The position numbers and the translations under genes are program-made. Below, piece after piece: positions 7,027 to 10,314 of a DNA stretch of 10,314 nucleotides. Origin of the DNA: Phycisphaerales bacterium (GTDB taxonomy: Bacteria; Planctomycetota; Phycisphaerae; Tepidisphaerales; Tepidisphaeraceae); the NCBI GenBank assembly GCA_028288775.1, contig JAQGHP010000050.1, positions 1 through 10,314 of the forward strand, given 5' to 3'. The notes under the pieces are model-generated. The model was given only the letters and a program-made list of their open reading frames with translations, searched no databases and was not told the origin of the DNA. Each line of letters starts with the position of its first letter. Position 1 is the stretch's first letter.

Positions 7027-7032
7027 TATGAT
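7027..7032 (+). promoter_or_regulatory. Candidate -10 element of cysS
   Basis: TATGAT, five of six to TATAAT, ends 8 nt before the cysS ATG. No Shine-Dalgarno lies between, so a leaderless transcript is possible. TTCGCC at 7003-7008 is a poor -35 candidate with an 18-nt spacer. Confidence 0.4.
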
Positions 7033-7040
7033 CCCTCGCG

Positions 7041-8552
7041 ATGAGCCTTCGAGTTTACAACACGCTGAGCAAGCAAAAAGAGCTGTTTCAACCCGTCAAG
7101 CCCGGGCAGGTGGGGATGTATTTGTGCGGGCCGACGGTCTATAAGCCGCCGCACATTGGGCACATGGTGGGGCCGGTTATTTTCGACGCGGTGAAGCGGT
7201 ACCTGCAATACAAGGGGTTTGCCGTCAACTGGGTCGTCAACATCACGGATGTGGACGACAAGCTGATCAACGAGGCCAACGAACGCGGCACCACCATGCG
7301 CGAGGTCGCCGAGCGCTGCACGCGCGACTACTTCGAGTGCCTGGCCCTGCTCGGCGTCGAAACCATCGACCACTTCCCCAAGGCCTCGGAGCACATCCCC
7401 GAGATCATCGCGATGATCGAATCGCTCATCGCACGCGGCCACGCGTACGCGGCGGAGGGGAACGTCTGGTTCGACGTCGCCACCGATCCGGACTACGGCA
7501 AGCTCTCCCACCGCACCGCCGAGGAACAGGAGGCGGGCACGCGCGACCTTGAAGGCTCGGGCAAGCGCAATCCCCGGGACTTCGCAATGTGGAAGGCCGC
7601 GAAGCCGGGCGAGCCGATGTGGGAATCGCCCTGGGGCCAGGGCCGCCCGGGCTGGCACATCGAGTGCTCGGCGATGAGCATGAAGTTCCTGGGCGAGACC
7701 TTCGACATTCACGGCGGGGGCATGGACCTGCTTTTCCCCCACCATGAAAACGAGGTCGCCCAGTCCGAATGCGCCACCGGCCACACCTTCGCCAAATACT
7801 GGATGCATAACGGCCTCACAAAAGTGAAGACGAAAGCCTCCAGTGGTGAATGGCAATGGGTAAAGAGCAGCAAGAGTATTGGCAACGTGATCGACGTGCG
7901 CGAAGTCGTCCGCCGATGGGGCGCGGAATTGCTGCGGTACGTGCTGCTCAGCACCCATTACCGCTCGCCGATTGATTTCAGCGAAGAGGTCATGGTCGCG
8001 GCGAAGAAAGGCCTCGCCACGTTCCACCGCCTCTTCGAGCGCGTGCAACGGCTCACGGGTCAGCCGCTCCCGGACAAGGGGGACGACATCGACCGCGCCG
8101 CGGCGGGGCTGCTCGACACCGCCCACGAAGCCTACGCACGCGGACTGCTCGCGCTAAAGATGAAGTTCCTGGAGATGATGGACGACGACTTCAACACCGC
8201 CGGGGCGATCGCGGTGCTGCATGAGATGGCGGGCGAGGTCAATTCCTTTATCGAGAAAAACGAAACCGAGCGCACCAAGCAGCCCGAGCAACTCGCGGCA
8301 GTAACCGCCGGGGCGCAAACCCTCAAGAACCTGGGCGTGGTGCTCGGCCTCTTCAACCGGAAGCTTGCCCCCGCGTCCGCCGGCCAGGACGACGCGCTGA
8401 CGGGCAAGCTGATGGACCTGCTGATCCACCTCCGCCAGGAAGCCAGAAAGACCAAAAATTTCGCCCTCTCCGACGCCATCCGCAAAGGCCTGGGCGAAGC
8501 GGGCGTGACCCTCGAAGACCGGGCGGATGGAACGGTGTGGCGACGGGAGTGA
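7041..8552 (+). CDS. cysS: Cysteine--tRNA ligase
   Basis: 503 aa, slightly longer than the E. coli enzyme. It charges tRNA-Cys with cysteine in the cytosol, using ATP, as a class I synthetase. Motifs: YLCGPTVY with zinc ligand C29, HIGH at 38-41, GWHIECSAM with C209, and FPHHENEVAQSE with H234 and E238, so all four zinc ligands are present. The KMSKS loop reads KSSKS at 275-279, with Ser in place of Met, after a longer linker (KVKTKASSGEWQWV) than in the E. coli type. The C-terminal anticodon-binding part ends with ALSDAIRKGLGEAGVTLEDRADGTVW. The ATG at 7041 gives the expected N-terminus (LRVYNTLSKQKE). It follows ispF after 46 nt; this pairing occurs in other bacteria and suggests a shared operon, although a TATGAT element may provide its own promoter. 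Confidence 0.97.
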   Translation: MSLRVYNTLSKQKELFQPVKPGQVGMYLCGPTVYKPPHIGHMVGPVIFDAVKRYLQYKGFAVNWVVNITDVDDKLINEANERGTTMREVAERCTRDYFECLALLGVETIDHFPKASEHIPEIIAMIESLIARGHAYAAEGNVWFDVATDPDYGKLSHRTAEEQEAGTRDLEGSGKRNPRDFAMWKAAKPGEPMWESPWGQGRPGWHIECSAMSMKFLGETFDIHGGGMDLLFPHHENEVAQSECATGHTFAKYWMHNGLTKVKTKASSGEWQWVKSSKSIGNVIDVREVVRRWGAELLRYVLLSTHYRSPIDFSEEVMVAAKKGLATFHRLFERVQRLTGQPLPDKGDDIDRAAAGLLDTAHEAYARGLLALKMKFLEMMDDDFNTAGAIAVLHEMAGEVNSFIEKNETERTKQPEQLAAVTAGAQTLKNLGVVLGLFNRKLAPASAGQDDALTGKLMDLLIHLRQEARKTKNFALSDAIRKGLGEAGVTLEDRADGTVWRRE

Positions 8553-8568
8553 GCATGGTGGAGGAAAG

Positions 8569-8877
8569 AAATCCGAATTCCGAATCCCCGAAATCCGAAT
8601 CAAATCCGAATGACGAAATCCGAAATCCGAAGGCGGGACGTTGCCGCTAAGGGCCAAGAGAAGATTGAACCGCAGAGGCCGCAGAGAGCGCAGAGGGGGA
8701 GAATCAGCGGAGGTCAGTCCGCACTAGCCCGTAATTTGTTCCTGTTCTTCTCTGCGTCCTCAGCGGCCTCTGCGGTTTAATTCTGCTTCGCCCTTCGGCG
8801 GAAAAGAGTTCCCTTCGGACTTCGTCATTCGGATTTCGGATTTGATTCGGATTTCCGGGATTCGGATTTCGGATTTG
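8569..8877. repeat. Two nested inverted-repeat families between cysS and ruvC
   Basis: The 349-nt spacer between cysS and ruvC holds no gene. Outer pair: arrays of AATCCGAA units at about 8569-8632 and the complementary ATTCGGATT units at about 8813-8877, sharing a perfect 21-nt block (8590-8610 against 8835-8855). Inner pair: 8664-8697 against 8747-8781, with perfect 14-nt core ACCGCAGAGGCCGC (8669-8682) against its complement (8763-8776). The sequence between the inner arms (about 8698-8746) shows nothing I recognise. The right outer arm forms the ruvC upstream region. Confidence 0.9.
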
Positions 8878-8901
8878 AACCCTCAGGCTTCGGATTTCAG
8901 C

Positions 8902-9405
8902 ATGCGTATTCTCGGCATTGACCCCGGCCTGCGGATTACCGGTTACGGCGTGATCGACTATCGCCCCATCCGGCCACTCCTCATCGACGGCGGGGTGATC
9001 CGGCTGACCCCGAAGACGCCGCTGGCAGATCGGCTGGTCGAACTCGAAACGGAACTCGTCTCACTTCTGGAAGAGCACAAGCCGGATGTGTGCGCGGTCG
9101 AGCAACTCTATTCCCACTACGCACATCCGCGCACCGCGATCCTCATGGGCCATGCACGCGGCGTCATCCTGGTCGCCGCACGCCGACGCGGCATCCAGGT
9201 CGAGCAATTCCCCGCAAACCGCGTCAAGCAATCCGTCACCGGCCACGGCCACGCCAGCAAAGGCCAGATGCAACGCGCCATCCAATCCCAGTGGAGCCTC
9301 CCCGAGCCGCCTGACCCGCCAGACGTCGCCGACGCATTGGCCGTCGCACTCTGCTGCGGGTTGCACCTGGACCGGTTGAGGCAGATGCCGACCGCCGGAA
9401 TTTGA
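8902..9405 (+). CDS. ruvC: Crossover junction endodeoxyribonuclease RuvC
   Basis: 167 aa, close to the 173 aa of E. coli. RuvC is a dimeric, Mg-dependent nuclease that cuts Holliday junctions symmetrically on the RuvAB complex. The four acidic catalytic residues are all visible: D7 in MRILGIDPG, E67 in CAVEQLY, and D141 and D144 in PPDVADALAVA. The basic stretch NRVKQSVTGHGHASKGQM (106-123) is also typical. The frame stays open upstream to an ATG at 8842, but those 20 codons (IRISGIRISDL) are translated repeat, so I start at 8902, where the conserved N-terminus begins. No Shine-Dalgarno or -10 is apparent, since repeat sequence reaches nearly to the start. ruvA follows after 150 nt on the same strand, the usual ruvC-ruvA order. 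Confidence 0.97.
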   Translation: MRILGIDPGLRITGYGVIDYRPIRPLLIDGGVIRLTPKTPLADRLVELETELVSLLEEHKPDVCAVEQLYSHYAHPRTAILMGHARGVILVAARRRGIQVEQFPANRVKQSVTGHGHASKGQMQRAIQSQWSLPEPPDPPDVADALAVALCCGLHLDRLRQMPTAGI

Positions 9406-9426
9406 ATTGTGGGGCATGAAACGGCG

Positions 9427-9517
9427 CGTGAAACGTGAGAAGACTTTGCTTGCCCAGGTCTTCTCACGTTTCACGTCTTCACGTTTCACGGCCCACGTTT
9501 CACGTCTTCACGTTTCA
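9427..9517. repeat. Second GTGAAACGTG-family palindrome with tandem direct repeat, between ruvC and ruvA
   Basis: A perfect 18-nt inverted repeat (9427-9444 against 9458-9475) with a 13-nt loop starts 22 nt after the ruvC stop. It is followed by two identical 24-nt direct repeats, 9465-9488 and 9494-9517, separated by CGGCC. The same 24-mer occurs at 4065-4088 and, inverted, at 4015-4038. The hairpin could slow transcription between ruvC and ruvA but lacks a T-run. Confidence 0.9.
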
Positions 9518-9540
9518 GCTGATTTCCCGCGGCGTTAGGG

Positions 9541-9546
9541 TATAAT
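9541..9546 (+). promoter_or_regulatory. Candidate -10 element of ruvA
   Basis: A perfect TATAAT ends 9 nt before the ruvA ATG. CTGATT at 9519-9524 could be a weak -35 with a 16-nt spacer. AGGA at 9548-9551 sits 4 nt before the ATG, so a weak Shine-Dalgarno is also possible. The element suggests ruvA has its own promoter just after the palindrome cluster. Confidence 0.5.
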
Positions 9547-9555
9547 CAGGATCGT

Positions 9556-10188
9556 ATGATTTCAGCACTCACGGGCGAGCTTCGGCGGGTTGAAGACGAT
9601 CGGGTTCATGTGCAGGTGGGGCCGATCCTTTGTGAAATGCTCGTGCCCGCTGCGGATTTGCAGATCCTTCAGCCGGGCATCGGCGAAGAGATGACGTTTC
9701 ACACCGTCTTCTACCTCGAAGGCGATGCCAGCGGCGGCAACCTCGAACCCCGCCTGATCGGCTTTCTCCGCAAGGAGGACAAAGCCTTTTTCCAACTGTT
9801 CATCACCGTAAAAGGCATCGGCCCCAAGAAGGCGCTCAAGGCGCTGGTTATGCCGACGGGGGAGATCGCGCAGGCGATCGAGTCGAAGGATGCGCGGTTC
9901 TTGGTGCAGTTGCCGCAAATTGGGAAACGGATGGCCGAGCAGATCGTGGCCGAGCTCGCCGGCAAGGCGGCGAAGTTCGCCACGCCCTACGAAGCCGGCA
10001 AGCCCAGCATCGGCGGTGCTGGCCGCAACACGGCAGAGGAAGACGCGATTTCCACTCTCATGGCCCTTGGCGAACGCCGCACGGACGCCGAGATGCTCCT
10101 CGACCGCGCCAAGCAAGGCACGCCGACGATGAAGACCACGGACGCGTTCGTACGCGAGATGCTGCGGATGCGCACCGGGCGGGGATGA
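9556..10188 (+). CDS. ruvA: Holliday junction branch migration complex subunit RuvA
   Basis: 210 aa, near the usual length of about 200. RuvA binds four-way junctions as a tetramer and loads the RuvB motor. Domain I is an OB fold (about 1-70) beginning MISALTGEL. E55 and D57 (YLEGDAS) sit where E. coli has its acidic pin, followed by about four extra residues (GGNLEPR region) before IGF. Domain II has two helix-hairpin-helix motifs, VKGIGPKKAL (85-94) and LPQIGKRMAEQIV (119-131). After a linker (about 140-165), domain III (about 165-210), with EDAISTLMALG, should contact RuvB. It follows ruvC; ruvB is not seen in the remaining 126 nt and may lie further downstream or elsewhere. Confidence 0.97.
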   Translation: MISALTGELRRVEDDRVHVQVGPILCEMLVPAADLQILQPGIGEEMTFHTVFYLEGDASGGNLEPRLIGFLRKEDKAFFQLFITVKGIGPKKALKALVMPTGEIAQAIESKDARFLVQLPQIGKRMAEQIVAELAGKAAKFATPYEAGKPSIGGAGRNTAEEDAISTLMALGERRTDAEMLLDRAKQGTPTMKTTDAFVREMLRMRTGRG

Positions 10189-10204
10189 GGTCGTGGAAGG
10201 TAAA

Positions 10205-10250
10205 TGAACGCAGAGGCGCGGAGACGCAGAGGGAAACGCAAAGAGAGATT
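10205..10250. repeat. ACCGCAGAG-family repeat fragment after ruvA
   Basis: Repeated GCAGAG / GCGGAGACGCAGAGG units like those at 2733 and 8669. The complementary arm is not visible before the window ends. The small frame beginning ATG at 10204 is translated repeat and not a gene. The last ~60 nt of the window show nothing I recognise. Confidence 0.65.
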
Positions 10251-10314
10251 CCTGCGTTAGTGCAATCGAAATTGAATTTCATCCTGGTCGCCAGCTTTCC
10301 CGCACTCCTGCCTC

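Noticed and set aside
7026..8126. Long minus-strand open frame (366 aa) opposite cysS
   Set aside because: It lies wholly antisense to a gene with all CysS motifs, and its translation shows no recognisable domain. Long antisense frames are expected in GC-rich codons. The same applies to 5667-6443, 1034-1561 and 1932-2735.
8842..8901. N-terminal extension of RuvC
   Set aside because: The 20 extra codons are translated ATTCGGATT repeat units; RuvC proteins start at the MRILGIDPG block.
9427..9475. Hairpin after ruvC as an intrinsic terminator
   Set aside because: The stem is strong but no T-run follows, and the same sequence occurs elsewhere as a dispersed repeat, so I annotate it only as a repeat.
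9465..9517. Tandem 24-nt repeats as a CRISPR array
   Set aside because: There are only two units separated by 5 nt, without spacer-sized unique sequence and without cas genes. They belong to a dispersed repeat family.
10204..10260. Small open frame starting ATG after ruvA
   Set aside because: Its 18 codons (MNAEARRRRGKR...) are simply the ACCGCAGAG-family repeat in one frame; there is no Shine-Dalgarno and no homology that I recognise.

Overview
The window looks like GC-rich bacterial chromosome, most likely from the Planctomycetota. Two things suggest this. The first is the interspersed palindromic repeats, including the CACGGGTT/AACCCGTG element whose translations read GTGFQPV and HGLETRAT, the ACCGCAGAG element, the AATCCGAA element and the GTGAAACGTG element. 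The second is the protein set: a DEASQ-type giant helicase, a small lipoprotein with a KGCIFDPGVAFRVW motif, and ispF followed by cysS. The assignment comes from recognising these patterns, not from a search, and I do not name a genus.

Layout, left to right. (1) The 3' part of a large SF1 helicase gene on the + strand. It is open to the left edge, so the Walker A part lies outside the window, and it carries a palindromic repeat inserted in frame. (2) A repeat-filled spacer. (3) Two minus-strand genes: a lipoprotein of unknown function, and upstream of it a thioredoxin-like [2Fe-2S] ferredoxin. (4) A divergent spacer holding a long palindrome. (5) A + strand run: a one-TM histidine kinase, an NtrC-type sigma-54 activator, ispF (overlapping the activator by 4 nt) and cysS. 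(6) A spacer of about 350 nt made almost entirely of two nested inverted repeats. (7) ruvC, a further palindrome cluster, and ruvA. The last ~125 nt hold another repeat fragment and no gene I can support; ruvB is not seen.

Functionally the genes are mostly housekeeping: Holliday-junction processing (RuvC, RuvA), cysteine-tRNA charging (CysS) and MEP-pathway isoprenoid synthesis (IspF). With them sits a two-component pair that probably drives sigma-54 promoters elsewhere. I see no new defence or biosynthetic system. The most interesting material is non-coding. At least five palindromic repeat families occupy most of the longer spacers, in two places one family sits inside the loop of another, one copy is carried in frame inside a protein gene, and one supplies the stop codon of the kinase. 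Separately, several start codons have a -10-like hexamer 8-10 nt upstream and no clear Shine-Dalgarno, which suggests leaderless transcripts.
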